Source of the DNA: Hahella chejuensis KCTC 2396
Lineage (GTDB): Bacteria; Pseudomonadota; Gammaproteobacteria; Pseudomonadales; Oleiphilaceae
Reading direction: 5' to 3'
Assembly (NCBI RefSeq): GCF_000012985.1
Contig: NC_007645.1
Coordinates: forward strand, 6,102,001-6,166,000
Length of the DNA stretch: 64,000 bases
The notes beneath the pieces are model-generated. The model saw only the letters and a list, made by a program, of their open reading frames with translations, ran no database searches and was not told where the DNA came from. The stretch's first letter is position 1, and the number at the start of each line of letters is the position of its first letter. Positions 31,141-40,400 of this stretch are shown in pieces. The position numbers and the translations under genes are program-made.

Positions 31141-31155
31141 TCCTCCGCAAGCATC

Positions 31156-31185
31156 AAAAAAGCCGCACTGAGTTGCGGCTTTTTT
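31156..31185. terminator. Bidirectional terminator tolC / waaA
   Basis: AAAAAAGCCGCA paired with TGCGGCTTTTTT over a 6-base loop, between convergent stops at 31140 and 31201. Confidence 0.92.
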
Positions 31186-31200
31186 ATCTATCCTGACGAA

Positions 31201-32475
31201 TCAACGTCCAGGCGCATGCCGTAAAACGCCATCCAGCAGTCGATCCAGGGCGCCCCGATTTTCATTGACGACTTTAGAGGCCGCCTCGCCCATACGGAGC
31301 CGAGCAACTTCATCGTCACACAACTCCAATAAAGCGTCTCCCAGCGTCCTCCGCTCCACAAAACGCAGACCTTGCGCCTGTTCCAGTTGCGAGCAGATAT
31401 CTGCAAAATTGAACACGGCCGGCCCCATCAATACAGGTTTACCCACTGCCGCAGGCTCCAACGGGTTATGCCCTCCCGTATCGACCAGGCTTCCGCCGAC
31501 AAAAGCCAAGTCGGCGGCGGCGTATAAGCGCAGCAGTTCCCCCATGGTGTCGCCGAGCAAAACCTGCGTCCCCGGAACCACTGCGTCATTCCTGCTGCGT
31601 CTGGCCATACGTAAGCCAGCCTGCAGAATATCCTCGCCCACTTTATCGAAACGTTCAGGATGCCTGGGAACGATCACTAGAAGAGCCTCAGGACGATGCG
31701 CCAGCAGTTGTTGATGCGCAGCCAGAATCACAGAGTCTTCGCCCTCATGGGTGCTTCCCGCCACCCATATGAAGCGTTTGGGTCCACCCCAGGCCTCTCG
31801 AAGCGCCGCGCTTTCTGCGCGTAACTCTTCACTGACGCTAATATCGAATTTAATGCTGCCGGTAACGCTGAGGTTTTTCTGGGGTAAGCCTAGGGCCGCA
31901 AAACGGCCGCCATCCGCAGCATTTTGCGCCGCCACCCAGGACAGCTTCTGCAGCATTGGCCGCGTTATGGCGGAGACTTTGCCATACCCTCTGGCGGAAC
32001 GCTCAGAAAGACGCGCATTGGCCACCATTGTCGGAATGCCTTGCGCCGCGCACATAGCAATCCAGTTGGGCCATAGCTCCGTTTCCATAATGACCAGGGC
32101 GCACGGATTGAGGCGGCGCAAAAAACGCATAACAGGCCCAGGGAGATCGTAAGGCGCATAGACATGAAATACGCGATCGCCAAATAGCGCTTTCACCCGC
32201 TCCGACCCGGTAGGCGTCATGGTGGTGACGACAATAGGGCGCTCTGGATGTTCCTTCAGAAGGCGATTCACCAACAACGCCGCAGCGACAGTTTCGCCAA
32301 CGGAGACACTATGAATCCATAGCGGCCGCTGCGCGAACGCCGGCGCCTTGAACCATCCCAAACGTTCCCGCCAACGTAATCGATAGGCGGGCGCCGCGCG
32401 CCCCCGCCAGTAGAGACGGACTAGAATTAGAGGAAGAATCAAGTAGTAAATGAGTGTGTAAAGGAATCTCGCCAT
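31201..32475 (-). CDS. waaA: 3-deoxy-D-manno-octulosonic acid transferase WaaA (KdtA)
   Basis: Membrane-anchored glycosyltransferase that adds Kdo to lipid IVA in LPS synthesis. N-terminal membrane anchor (LYTLIYYLILPLILVRLYW), the catalytic Glu region IHSVSVGETVAAALL, ETELWPNWI, and the GT-B C-terminal half with FVGGSLVDTGGHNPLEPAAVGKPVL. 424 residues, family length. Confidence 0.95.
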   Translation of the reverse strand: MARFLYTLIYYLILPLILVRLYWRGRAAPAYRLRWRERLGWFKAPAFAQRPLWIHSVSVGETVAAALLVNRLLKEHPERPIVVTTMTPTGSERVKALFGDRVFHVYAPYDLPGPVMRFLRRLNPCALVIMETELWPNWIAMCAAQGIPTMVANARLSERSARGYGKVSAITRPMLQKLSWVAAQNAADGGRFAALGLPQKNLSVTGSIKFDISVSEELRAESAALREAWGGPKRFIWVAGSTHEGEDSVILAAHQQLLAHRPEALLVIVPRHPERFDKVGEDILQAGLRMARRSRNDAVVPGTQVLLGDTMGELLRLYAAADLAFVGGSLVDTGGHNPLEPAAVGKPVLMGPAVFNFADICSQLEQAQGLRFVERRTLGDALLELCDDEVARLRMGEAASKVVNENRGALDRLLDGVLRHAPGR

Positions 32476-32625
32476 GTCGCCGCTCTTTCAAACCGGAGGC
32501 GAGTTTAGCACAGCGCCGCAGGAGCAATCAGGGTTTTAAATCTTGTTCATGATGCTCGCGGCGGGTTTGGGTTCGGTCTGACGAACGGCTATAATGGCGC
32601 GCATTTTTCGTAATGGAGCCACCGA

Positions 32626-33828
32626 ATGGCAGAAACTCTAGAGACAGATGTCGTCATTATCGGCGGGGGAATCGCTGGGCTATGGCTGAACTATCGGCTT
32701 CGCAAAGCGGGCTATAGCACGCTGCTGTTGGAGAAGAAAACCCTGGGCGGCGGACAAAGCGTTCGTTCACAGGGCATTATTCATGGCGGCGCCAAATACA
32801 CCCTCAACGGCGCGCTAACCACCGCCGCTAACGCCATTTCGGAAATGCCAGATCGCTGGCGCGCCTGCCTCAAAGGCGAGGGAGACGTGGATCTCAGCTC
32901 TGCGCGCGTGCTCTCCGAATATCACTATATGTGGTCTCGCGATCGCCTGGTTTCCAAGCTGACAGCGTTCTTCGCCAGCAAGGCCGTACGCGGCAAAGTT
33001 TCCGGCGACGCCTCTATAGAACGTCCCGCCGCATTCAATACGCCAGACTTCCATGGCAACTTCTATGCACTGAACGAGTTAGTGCTGGATGTCCCCACAG
33101 TAATCAATGCGCTGATCGCACCATTCAGCGACGGCATTCTTCAATATGATTGCACCCTGCCCGGCGCCTTGGTGCAGGAGCAAGGGGAAATCGTGGAGAT
33201 GCATCTGGTGGGTAAAAACAAACGTGTGCGCGTCAAGGCCAAGCGCTTTATCCTCGCAGCGGGAGAAGGCAATGAAAGCGTCCTGCACGGCGCTCAATTA
33301 CATCGCCCCGCCATGCAGCGCAGACCCCTGCACATGGTGATCGTGCGCCATCAGTATCCACACCCGGTTTACGCGCATTGCATCGGCGCCGGCTCAAAGC
33401 CGTTACTGACGATCACCACCCACTATATGCAGGACGGCCAACCAGTCTGGTATCTGGGCGGCAATCTGGCGGAAACCGGGGTTGAGCTTGATCGCGAAAC
33501 GCAGATTAATTCCGCCAAGACCCTGGTGAAAGATCTTCTTCCCTGGATTGACCTCGGCGAGTCCCGCTGGTCCAGCTTCCTTATCCACCGCGCGGAGCCT
33601 CAGCAAAAAGGCATGTTGCGTCCGGATACGGCGTTTGTTCACAGTGAAAAGAACATTCTGACCTGTTGGCCAACCAAACTGGCGCTGACGCCTAATCTGG
33701 TCGACACAGTGATGGCGCAACTGCAGGCGGACGGCGTCGAACCTGAAACGGCATGCGACCTGGGAACCTTAAGCTTCCTACCCCGCCCTGGCGTCAGCGC
33801 GCCAGTGTGGCAGGAGATGCTTTCATGA
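32626..33828 (+). CDS. FAD-dependent oxidoreductase (DadA/glycine-oxidase-like)
   Basis: A 400-residue DAO-family flavoprotein: the dinucleotide site VVIIGGGIAGLWLNYRLRKAGYS begins at residue 9, with the ribose-binding Glu in LLLEKK. RSQGIIHGGAKYTL resembles the second FAD-contact region of this family. No membrane segment. GGAG seven bases before the ATG. It overlaps the following aldo-keto reductase by four bases, so the pair is made together and may act on one substrate, which I cannot name. Confidence 0.82.
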   Translation: MAETLETDVVIIGGGIAGLWLNYRLRKAGYSTLLLEKKTLGGGQSVRSQGIIHGGAKYTLNGALTTAANAISEMPDRWRACLKGEGDVDLSSARVLSEYHYMWSRDRLVSKLTAFFASKAVRGKVSGDASIERPAAFNTPDFHGNFYALNELVLDVPTVINALIAPFSDGILQYDCTLPGALVQEQGEIVEMHLVGKNKRVRVKAKRFILAAGEGNESVLHGAQLHRPAMQRRPLHMVIVRHQYPHPVYAHCIGAGSKPLLTITTHYMQDGQPVWYLGGNLAETGVELDRETQINSAKTLVKDLLPWIDLGESRWSSFLIHRAEPQQKGMLRPDTAFVHSEKNILTCWPTKLALTPNLVDTVMAQLQADGVEPETACDLGTLSFLPRPGVSAPVWQEMLS

Positions 33829-34601
33829 AATACCGTCAGCTCGGCGACACTGGCATCGAAGTAAGCTTGCTCGGTTTAGGCACGGTGAAACTGGGCCGCG
33901 ACCAAGGAGTCAAGTATCCGACCGCCTTCAAAATCCCTGATGACCAGCAAGCCCTGGAGTTAATAGCCCTGGCGGAAGACCTGGGGGTAAACCTTATTGA
34001 TACGGCGCCTGCCTACGGCTCCAGTGAAAGCCGACTGGGAGGGCTGTTGCAAGGCCGCCGCCAACGCTGGGTGATTTGCAGCAAAGTGGGTGAAGAGTTT
34101 GTTGACGGACAGTCCTATTTCAACTTCACGCCGGAACATACTCGAATGAGCGTCGAGCGCAGTCTGCAACGGCTGCGCACCGACTATATCGACATCGTGC
34201 TCATTCATTCCGATGGCGACGACATGGCGATTCTGCAAAAAGAAGGCACGCTGCAAGCCCTCGCTGAACTAAAGGCCAAAGGAATGATTCGCGCGATCGG
34301 CCTGTCCGGCAAGACCGTGGAGGGTGCAATCGCCGCCCTGCAACAAGGGGATGTCGCTATGGTGACTTACAACCTGGAGCATCAGGAAGAAAAACCCGTA
34401 CTGGACTATGCGCAAGCGCATCGAAAAGGCGTTTTGATCAAAAAGGCGCTGGCCAGCGGCCACATCTGCGTCGGCCCCCATGAAGATCCATTGCGGAAAA
34501 GCATGGAGTTCGTCTTCGCCCACCCCGGCGTATCCAGCGCCATTATCGGCACCATCAATCCCGAGCACTTCAAAGAGAACGTCTGCGCGCTACCTGCGTA
34601 A
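33825..34601 (+). CDS. Aldo/keto reductase
   Basis: A 258-residue TIM-barrel aldo/keto reductase starting at the ATG inside the upstream stop (ATGA). The tetrad is visible: Asp and Tyr in NLIDTAPAYGSSE, Lys in WVICSKVGEE, and His in DIVLIHSDGDD. The cofactor end has SAIIGTINPEHFKENV. It is shorter than most members (about 300-330), lacking some of the C-terminal loop that shapes the substrate pocket. Forms a two-gene operon with the flavoprotein. Confidence 0.88.
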   Translation: MKYRQLGDTGIEVSLLGLGTVKLGRDQGVKYPTAFKIPDDQQALELIALAEDLGVNLIDTAPAYGSSESRLGGLLQGRRQRWVICSKVGEEFVDGQSYFNFTPEHTRMSVERSLQRLRTDYIDIVLIHSDGDDMAILQKEGTLQALAELKAKGMIRAIGLSGKTVEGAIAALQQGDVAMVTYNLEHQEEKPVLDYAQAHRKGVLIKKALASGHICVGPHEDPLRKSMEFVFAHPGVSSAIIGTINPEHFKENVCALPA

Positions 34602-34633
34602 CGGTAGCGCGCGTCGTCGCATATCGAATTTCC

Positions 34634-35683
34634 TTATCCTTGCGCCAACAGGCTGCGCAAATCGATAATCGCCGCATTAGCCCGTGAAATAAACGACGCC
34701 ATGGTCAGCGAATGATTAGCTAGTACGCCAAATCCGCTGCCGTTCAAAATAACCGGACTCCAGACCGACTCCTGAGTCGCCTCCAGCTCTACGATAATCT
34801 GACGCAGACTGACCACGGCGTTCTTGTCCCGCAGCACGTCGCCGAAGTCCACCTCGATAGCTTTAAGTATATGGATAAGCGCCCAGGCGGTGCCGCGCGC
34901 TTCGTAGAATACGTCGTCGATCTCCAGCCAGGAGGTTTTCAGCTCTACCTCCCCCTGCCCCGGCGTGGACTGTTTCGCCGCCTTATCTCCGGCAAGCGCC
35001 ATATCCAACTGCCGTTTGCCGACGCTCTCACTCAACCGTTGCGACAAACTGCCGAGACGCGTTTCCACGTCAGACAGCCAGTTGCGCAGATTGTCAGCAC
35101 GGGCGTAAAACTGAGCGTCTGGCCTGTTTGGATCGGACAACCGGTTCAGATAACTGCGTAGCGCTTTAAGTCCACGACGGTATTCGTCCTCAGTGGAGGG
35201 AATCACCCAGGAGCGACTGTCAAAGTTAAACTGAGGCTCCGCAACCGTCAGATCACGGTCTTCCGTCGACTGGCTTTGAGAGCGGCTGATGTCTTTACGC
35301 AGGGCCCGGCTCAGATCTCTTACTTGCACCAGCACGCCATATTCCCAATGGGAAATGTTGTCCAACCACAACCCGGGAGGGAAAACATCGTTGGAAATAT
35401 ACCCCCCCGGTTTTTCCAATAAGGTGTCAACCAGGGTAATCAGCGTCGCCGTAGTCGTACTGCCGACCACCAACGGACGGTTCTGGTCCGTCACGACGCT
35501 TCTGGCGTTGGGTCCCACCTCAAACAGCTCCGGCTCGTCGCTCCAGTACCAGCCCACAAACAACGCGACGACCAAATATACGCCCAGAGCGCCGCCAATC
35601 AACTTAGCCAAGAAACCACCTCCCACGTAATCGCCGAGTTCTTCTCCGCGTTCATTAAAAAAATCTTTAATCGCCTGCCACAT
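34634..35683 (-). CDS. DUF2333 membrane protein
   Basis: A 349-residue protein starting MWQAIKDFFNERGEE at 35683 (GGAG about ten bases upstream). One N-terminal membrane helix (about 25-47, LIGGALGVYLVVALFVGWYW) is followed by a large, mostly helical, probably periplasmic part. DUF2333 has no known function. It is 38 bases downstream of the LapD-like gene and on the same strand, so it is likely in the same transcript. Confidence 0.8.
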   Translation of the reverse strand: MWQAIKDFFNERGEELGDYVGGGFLAKLIGGALGVYLVVALFVGWYWSDEPELFEVGPNARSVVTDQNRPLVVGSTTTATLITLVDTLLEKPGGYISNDVFPPGLWLDNISHWEYGVLVQVRDLSRALRKDISRSQSQSTEDRDLTVAEPQFNFDSRSWVIPSTEDEYRRGLKALRSYLNRLSDPNRPDAQFYARADNLRNWLSDVETRLGSLSQRLSESVGKRQLDMALAGDKAAKQSTPGQGEVELKTSWLEIDDVFYEARGTAWALIHILKAIEVDFGDVLRDKNAVVSLRQIIVELEATQESVWSPVILNGSGFGVLANHSLTMASFISRANAAIIDLRSLLAQG

Positions 35684-35721
35684 AGATATTGCCGCTCCTC
35701 GCAATCTTCAAGCTCCGCCGC

Positions 35722-37722
35722 TCACGGCGCCGCCATATGTGGCGGGCTTTCCTGAGGCCGAAAGAGATAATATCCCATTGCGCCGTCCACCCCGAGCTGC
35801 ACCAGACTGTCCCAATCGTCCTGAGACTCGACGCCCACACCGATGACTTTAATAGCCTGTGAGTGCGCAATCTGCACGATGGAGCGCAAATAAAACTGAT
35901 GTCCCTGGTCTTTGTGAATATTTTTCACCAGACCCGGGTCGATTTTGATCATGTCCACCGGACAACTTTTCAGGTATCCAAAAGGCATACCAGTGGAGCC
36001 GAATCGGCTGATGACGATACGGAAAGCCAGTTCATTACGCAACTGTAACAAGCGATCAAACCCCGCCCATGCCGCCTGTAAAGCGTGTTCGGAAACCTCC
36101 AGCAGCAAGCGCGGACATTGCGCGGAAAAACGGCGCAGTATCACGCTTACTGAATCAGCGAACTCAGCCGACTGCAAGCTGGATACCGCCAGGCTGACGC
36201 AGAACGCAGCATCCTCATGATGCTCCGCCAACCTTGTCAACGCATCCTCCAGCACTTGCGCATCGACTTTCAGCGCCAGGTTAAAGCGATCCGCCATCGG
36301 GAGAAACTCCGCCGCCGCCAGTACTCTTCCGTTCATATTCATGCGCACCAGCGCCTGATGGAACAGGAAGTTACGAGAGTCGTCGCTTAAGACGGGCTGA
36401 AAGTGCAAATAAAACCCTTTGTCCGCCAGCGTCGACAGCAGCAAGGATTGCCACTCCGTCGCCGTAAGCGGCTTCTGTCCACCCTCACGCCCGCTGCTGC
36501 GCCCTTTGCGCCATGCGTTTGTGCACGATTTTTGCGCCACCCGCATCGCGAAATCCGCCACCGACAGCACCTGCGCCAAGGGAGTTCGTCCCTCTGTATT
36601 GACCACCCCTATATGCAGACGGTTGGAGCCGCCCCAGTTCTTGATTAACGGCAGCGATGTCAGCCTCTCAAGCAAACGCTCCGCCACAGCTTCCGCACGA
36701 CTGTCCGTCAAGCCGCTGAGGAAAACGGTGAAGCAACCGCCGCCGCGACGGCCCACATAACTACCGATATGCGACAGGCACTCGTCATGGATAACTTCCG
36801 CCATTTGCTTGAGCAGCGCATCCCCCTGCTCTCTTCCAAACTGATCGTTGTACTCAGACAGGCCTGACAGTTGCGCCAACAGCAACGCGCCGACGCTGTC
36901 CCCATCGTCTCCCGCCAAAGCCGCCTGCAAGCGATTATCAAACGACTGCCGGTTCAGCACGCCCGTGACCGAATCCAGCAGCGCCAGTTTGCGTAGCGAC
37001 TCAATGGTCGCCACCTGCTCTTCGAATGAGCGCCGCAAATGGTCCGCCATGCTGTTGACAGCCAGCGTGACTTTCGCCAGTTCACGGGTGCCAGGAATAG
37101 GCAGGGAGACATCAAAGTGCTTGTCTTCAATCCGATGCGCCGCTTGCTCCAGACGCAGTAAAGGCCGCAACAAACTGCTCAACAGCAAATGGAAAGCCGC
37201 AAACGCAAATGCAGTGACGACCGCAAACCAGGCTAATTGATTACGCAGCGTCGACCAGAGTTCTCGATAGGCGATGCCGGTATCGCTTTGCACCATCAAA
37301 CGACCGACCGGACGCCACCCAGCGATAATTTCGGCCTCTCCCACCGGAGCCTGCAGATCAAGCCAGCGCACAAACCACTTAGGCACGCCTTCCAGATCCT
37401 TGGAGCTTGTTCTCGCCACCACCGAGCGTCCTTCCTGGTCCAGAATGCGAATACCTTGATAAGCGCCCGAGTCAAAGATGGCGTCCACCATGGAAGACGC
37501 AACCACCCAGTCCTGTGGGTCCGCCACATGAGAAACGGATAAGCCTAACGATGTGGCGGAGTCTCTGGCGTGAGACTGTAGCTGATCCTGCAGGTACACC
37601 TTCTTCTGCCACAAATTAAGGCCGAATACGCCCCCTAACAAAATCAACAACATCGTGGAGATCAGGCCCAGCATCAGCACTTTGATCGATCGTTTGTCAC
37701 GCAATGCTTTATTATCAGTCAT
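35722..37722 (-). CDS. LapD-like c-di-GMP receptor: periplasmic domain, HAMP, degenerate GGDEF and EAL
   Basis: Two membrane helices (about 15-37 and 160-182) flank a periplasmic LapD/MoxY-type sensor ending AGWRPVGRLMVQSDTGIAYRELW. HAMP, GGDEF and EAL domains follow. The GGDEF signature reads RRGGGCF, so the catalytic acidic residue is gone. In the EAL domain, EALVR is replaced by QALVR, the metal-binding Asn by Leu (CVSLAVSSLQ) and the Asp pair of DDFG by SRFG. It is therefore predicted to bind c-di-GMP without making or breaking it, like LapD. LapG protease and a large adhesin are not in the window. The ATG at 37722 has GGAG six bases upstream. Divergent from a diguanylate cyclase. Confidence 0.85.
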   Translation of the reverse strand: MTDNKALRDKRSIKVLMLGLISTMLLILLGGVFGLNLWQKKVYLQDQLQSHARDSATSLGLSVSHVADPQDWVVASSMVDAIFDSGAYQGIRILDQEGRSVVARTSSKDLEGVPKWFVRWLDLQAPVGEAEIIAGWRPVGRLMVQSDTGIAYRELWSTLRNQLAWFAVVTAFAFAAFHLLLSSLLRPLLRLEQAAHRIEDKHFDVSLPIPGTRELAKVTLAVNSMADHLRRSFEEQVATIESLRKLALLDSVTGVLNRQSFDNRLQAALAGDDGDSVGALLLAQLSGLSEYNDQFGREQGDALLKQMAEVIHDECLSHIGSYVGRRGGGCFTVFLSGLTDSRAEAVAERLLERLTSLPLIKNWGGSNRLHIGVVNTEGRTPLAQVLSVADFAMRVAQKSCTNAWRKGRSSGREGGQKPLTATEWQSLLLSTLADKGFYLHFQPVLSDDSRNFLFHQALVRMNMNGRVLAAAEFLPMADRFNLALKVDAQVLEDALTRLAEHHEDAAFCVSLAVSSLQSAEFADSVSVILRRFSAQCPRLLLEVSEHALQAAWAGFDRLLQLRNELAFRIVISRFGSTGMPFGYLKSCPVDMIKIDPGLVKNIHKDQGHQFYLRSIVQIAHSQAIKVIGVGVESQDDWDSLVQLGVDGAMGYYLFRPQESPPHMAAP

Positions 37723-37984
37723 GGCGACTCCGTCGGAGTTGATCACAGATTCAGCGCTTCCCGCTCAAACCACCCGCAGTTAACGCTTAAAGGTTTGCTC
37801 TACTACACAAATGCACAAGAATTTACATACACATACAGTTTACGACTATATTTAAATAAAATTGCCAAACTATACTGAAACTTATATCAATACGTCCTGG
37901 CTTGAATTTTGTACTTGTAAATCAGGCGCATAGAAGAAAGACAAACTGGTTGCAACCACTAATGGAAGCGGATTTACCCTCTCT
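37723..37984. promoter_or_regulatory. Divergent promoter region between the LapD-like receptor and a diguanylate cyclase
   Basis: About 260 bases, markedly AT-rich from 37800 to 37925, between two divergent c-di-GMP genes. No operator or clear -35/-10 pair was identified. A shared control region is likely from the arrangement. Confidence 0.4.
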
Positions 37985-39601
37985 ATGACCATAGAAAGTC
38001 AACGGGACAAACTCAAGCAGCACTTCGCCGGCCGTGTAACGACGCAGGCGCGCATTGTCCTGGAAGCATGGCAACAGTTGAAGCAAAGGAACTGGCAGGA
38101 CAAACAATGGTTTTCCGATTTCCAGCTTGCAACCGATAAATTGGGCCGTTACGCAGCCCGTTTCGATATGACGGATCATCTGTGCATCGCACAGTCGATC
38201 AACACCAGCCTCAAAAGCATCAGCCTGCGCAAAACACCCGTCACCACCGCGGATATCCTCGCGGTGGAGCAGCAGGTCATGCAGTTGGCGACCGTCACCC
38301 AGCGTAAAACCGATCGCACCGACAGCAGCGCCAACCGGACTTATCTACGCTCTCCAATCTATTTGGCCTTGAATCAAAAAGATCTGGCGCAGCGCATCGC
38401 CCAGCAAATGCAGTTTTTTGGCTTCCGCGGCGAATTGTATTCGTCTCATGACACACTGCTGGCTGCGACTCAGAAGAACAAGCCTGAAACCATGATTGTC
38501 GACGTGGATTTTGGCGGCGATAAAAATGCGGGCGTCGAGTTGATCAAGCGCATTCAGGCCAACCATGAGACGCCTATCCCCGTCATGTTCATCTGCCCTC
38601 GTGAAGGCGATATTCAGACCCGCCTGGAAGCCGCTCGCTGCGGCGGAGAGGAGTTCGTTGAGCGCACCCTGGACGCAGCGCAGCTTATCGAGAAAGTGGA
38701 GACTTACACACGTTCCGGCGCCCACGAGCCCTATCGCATCATGGTGGTGGACGACTCCCGGGCGCAGGCCGCATTTATGGAGAGCACCCTGCGCAAGGCG
38801 GGCATGACCTCCAAGATCATTACCGACCCGATGCAGGTTCTGATTGCACTGGATGAATTCTCCCCCGAAATTATCATCATGGACATGTATATGCCGGGCT
38901 GCACCGGCACCGAGCTGGCCAAAGTGATCCGCCAGCAGGACAAGTTCGTCAGCGTCCCCATTATCTATCTGTCCGCCGAGGACGACATCAACAAACAGTT
39001 GCACGCAATGAGCCTCGGCGGCGACGACTTCCTGGTGAAGCCGATCAATCCCCGCCACCTGATCGCCACTATTCACAACCGTGGGCGGCGTGCGCGCACA
39101 TTGCACGCCATGATGATCCGCGACAGCCTGACCGGACTCTACAACCATACTCATACGTTGAATCTGCTCAGCATGGAGATCAACAAGGCCAATCAGACCG
39201 GCGAGCCGCTCTGCTTCGCCATGATGGACATCGACTACTTCAAGCGCATCAACGACACCCATGGCCACCCCGTTGGCGACAGAGTGTTGAAGAGTATGTC
39301 GCTGTTCCTCAAACAGCGGCTGCGCAAGACCGACCATATCGGCCGCTACGGCGGAGAAGAGTTCGCCGTCGTGCTTCCCAATACAGATGAGTGCGACGCT
39401 AAGAATATGATGAACGACATTCGCGAACGTTTCGGAGAACTGATGCACCCCACCGAGAGCGACACGTTCAAAGTCACGTTCAGCTGCGGTATCGCCGCTT
39501 ATCAGGCTGGCAACACCCAGCAGGTGCTGGCGCAAAAGGCGGACAAGGCGCTTTATGAAGCCAAACATGCCGGCCGTAATTGCGTGAAGGTATTCAGGTA
39601 A
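37985..39601 (+). CDS. Two-receiver response regulator diguanylate cyclase
   Basis: 538 residues: an N-terminal helical, Hpt-like segment (about 1-100), a first receiver (about 118-240, Asp173 or Asp175 in VDVDFGG), a second receiver (about 248-370, phospho-Asp300 in IIMDMYMPG and Lys in FLVKPINP), and a GGDEF domain. The active-site motif is GGEEF (456-460), and an inhibitory I-site RKTD sits five residues before it, so it is predicted to be an active, feedback-inhibited c-di-GMP synthase. No histidine kinase is adjacent. Divergent from the LapD-like gene. Confidence 0.9.
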   Translation: MTIESQRDKLKQHFAGRVTTQARIVLEAWQQLKQRNWQDKQWFSDFQLATDKLGRYAARFDMTDHLCIAQSINTSLKSISLRKTPVTTADILAVEQQVMQLATVTQRKTDRTDSSANRTYLRSPIYLALNQKDLAQRIAQQMQFFGFRGELYSSHDTLLAATQKNKPETMIVDVDFGGDKNAGVELIKRIQANHETPIPVMFICPREGDIQTRLEAARCGGEEFVERTLDAAQLIEKVETYTRSGAHEPYRIMVVDDSRAQAAFMESTLRKAGMTSKIITDPMQVLIALDEFSPEIIIMDMYMPGCTGTELAKVIRQQDKFVSVPIIYLSAEDDINKQLHAMSLGGDDFLVKPINPRHLIATIHNRGRRARTLHAMMIRDSLTGLYNHTHTLNLLSMEINKANQTGEPLCFAMMDIDYFKRINDTHGHPVGDRVLKSMSLFLKQRLRKTDHIGRYGGEEFAVVLPNTDECDAKNMMNDIRERFGELMHPTESDTFKVTFSCGIAAYQAGNTQQVLAQKADKALYEAKHAGRNCVKVFR

Positions 39602-39943
39602 GCTCAAAGGCTCTGAATTCGCAGGTTTTCAGCCATCGTGGAAACCGCGTACAACAATGCGCTTATTGTGTTTTAAACCGAAGTATCAAGAATAGTTCAC
39701 GGGATTGGGTTAAATTGCCATTGTCGCCGCCATCATGGCGGCGACGTAAAAAGTTCCCGCCAAGTATGCGAACGCCCTGTTTTTACTGGGAAAAACGCGT
39801 CAACTCTCTCCCGCACAGCGCTACTACCAAAGTATGACCGCAAAGTGCGGCAATCTGCTTGAATATAGTAGACAAAAGAGTCAAACTTCCGAAATCTTGC
39901 TTTTATTACACCTTAAATATCCGACATATAAGGACAAGACGCC
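39602..39943. other. Intergenic region upstream of aroQ
   Basis: 342 bases without a credible gene. A perfect hairpin (GTCGCCGCCA / TGGCGGCGAC, three-base loop) lies at 39723-39745 and has no T-run after it. The aroQ promoter should lie in the more AT-rich last 100 bases (39840-39930). Confidence 0.4.
39723..39745. repeat. Perfect 10-bp hairpin without T-run
   Basis: Arms GTCGCCGCCA and TGGCGGCGAC around TCA. On the plus strand it is followed by GTAAAAAG, so it is not a typical terminator; it may be an RNA-stabilising or weak termination structure downstream of the GGDEF gene. Confidence 0.5.
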
Positions 39944-40387
39944 ATGGCAAGCATTCTAGTGTTGCACGGCCCTAATTTGAACTTATTGGGAACGCGCGAA
40001 CCGGAAATTTATGGCGCAGAAACTTTGGACGATATTAATTTCCGCCTGACGGAAACCGCCAGGCAGGCAGGCCACCATCTGCTGACGCTACAAAGCAATG
40101 CGGAATACGAATTGATTGATCGCATCCATGAAGCCAAAAAAGAAGGCGTGGACTTCATCATTATCAATCCGGCGGCCTTTACCCATACCAGCGTGGCGCT
40201 ACGCGACGCCCTTCTCGGAGTCGGCATTCCTTTTATTGAGACGCACTTGTCCAATGTGCATGCCCGTGAGGCGTTCCGCCACCACTCTTATTTCTCCGAT
40301 GTCGCCGTTGGTGTGATATGCGGATTCGGCAGCCAGAGTTACGAACTCGCTTTACAGGCCGCCTTTTCAAAGATTACCGGAAAATAA
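39944..40387 (+). CDS. aroQ: 3-dehydroquinate dehydratase, type II
   Basis: Third step of the shikimate pathway, complementing AroB and AroK at the left of the window. Signature [16 protein letters not shown] (catalytic Tyr), catalytic Asn and His region [17 protein letters not shown], and [17 protein letters not shown]. 147 residues, family size; AAGGAC upstream of the ATG. Followed within 14 bases by accB, the usual aroQ-accB-accC arrangement. Confidence 0.97.
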   Translation: MASILVLHGPNLNLLGTREPEIYGAETLDDINFRLTETARQAGHHLLTLQSNAEYELIDRIHEAKKEGVDFIIINPAAFTHTSVALRDALLGVGIPFIETHLSNVHAREAFRHHSYFSDVAVGVICGFGSQSYELALQAAFSKITGK

Positions 40388-40400
40388 ATTACGAGAGCCT

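Noticed and set aside
38345-39607. 420-residue open frame on the minus strand opposite the two-receiver diguanylate cyclase gene
   Set aside because: The plus-strand protein has clear receiver and GGEEF motifs. The antisense frame has no recognisable domain and arises from third-position codon bias.
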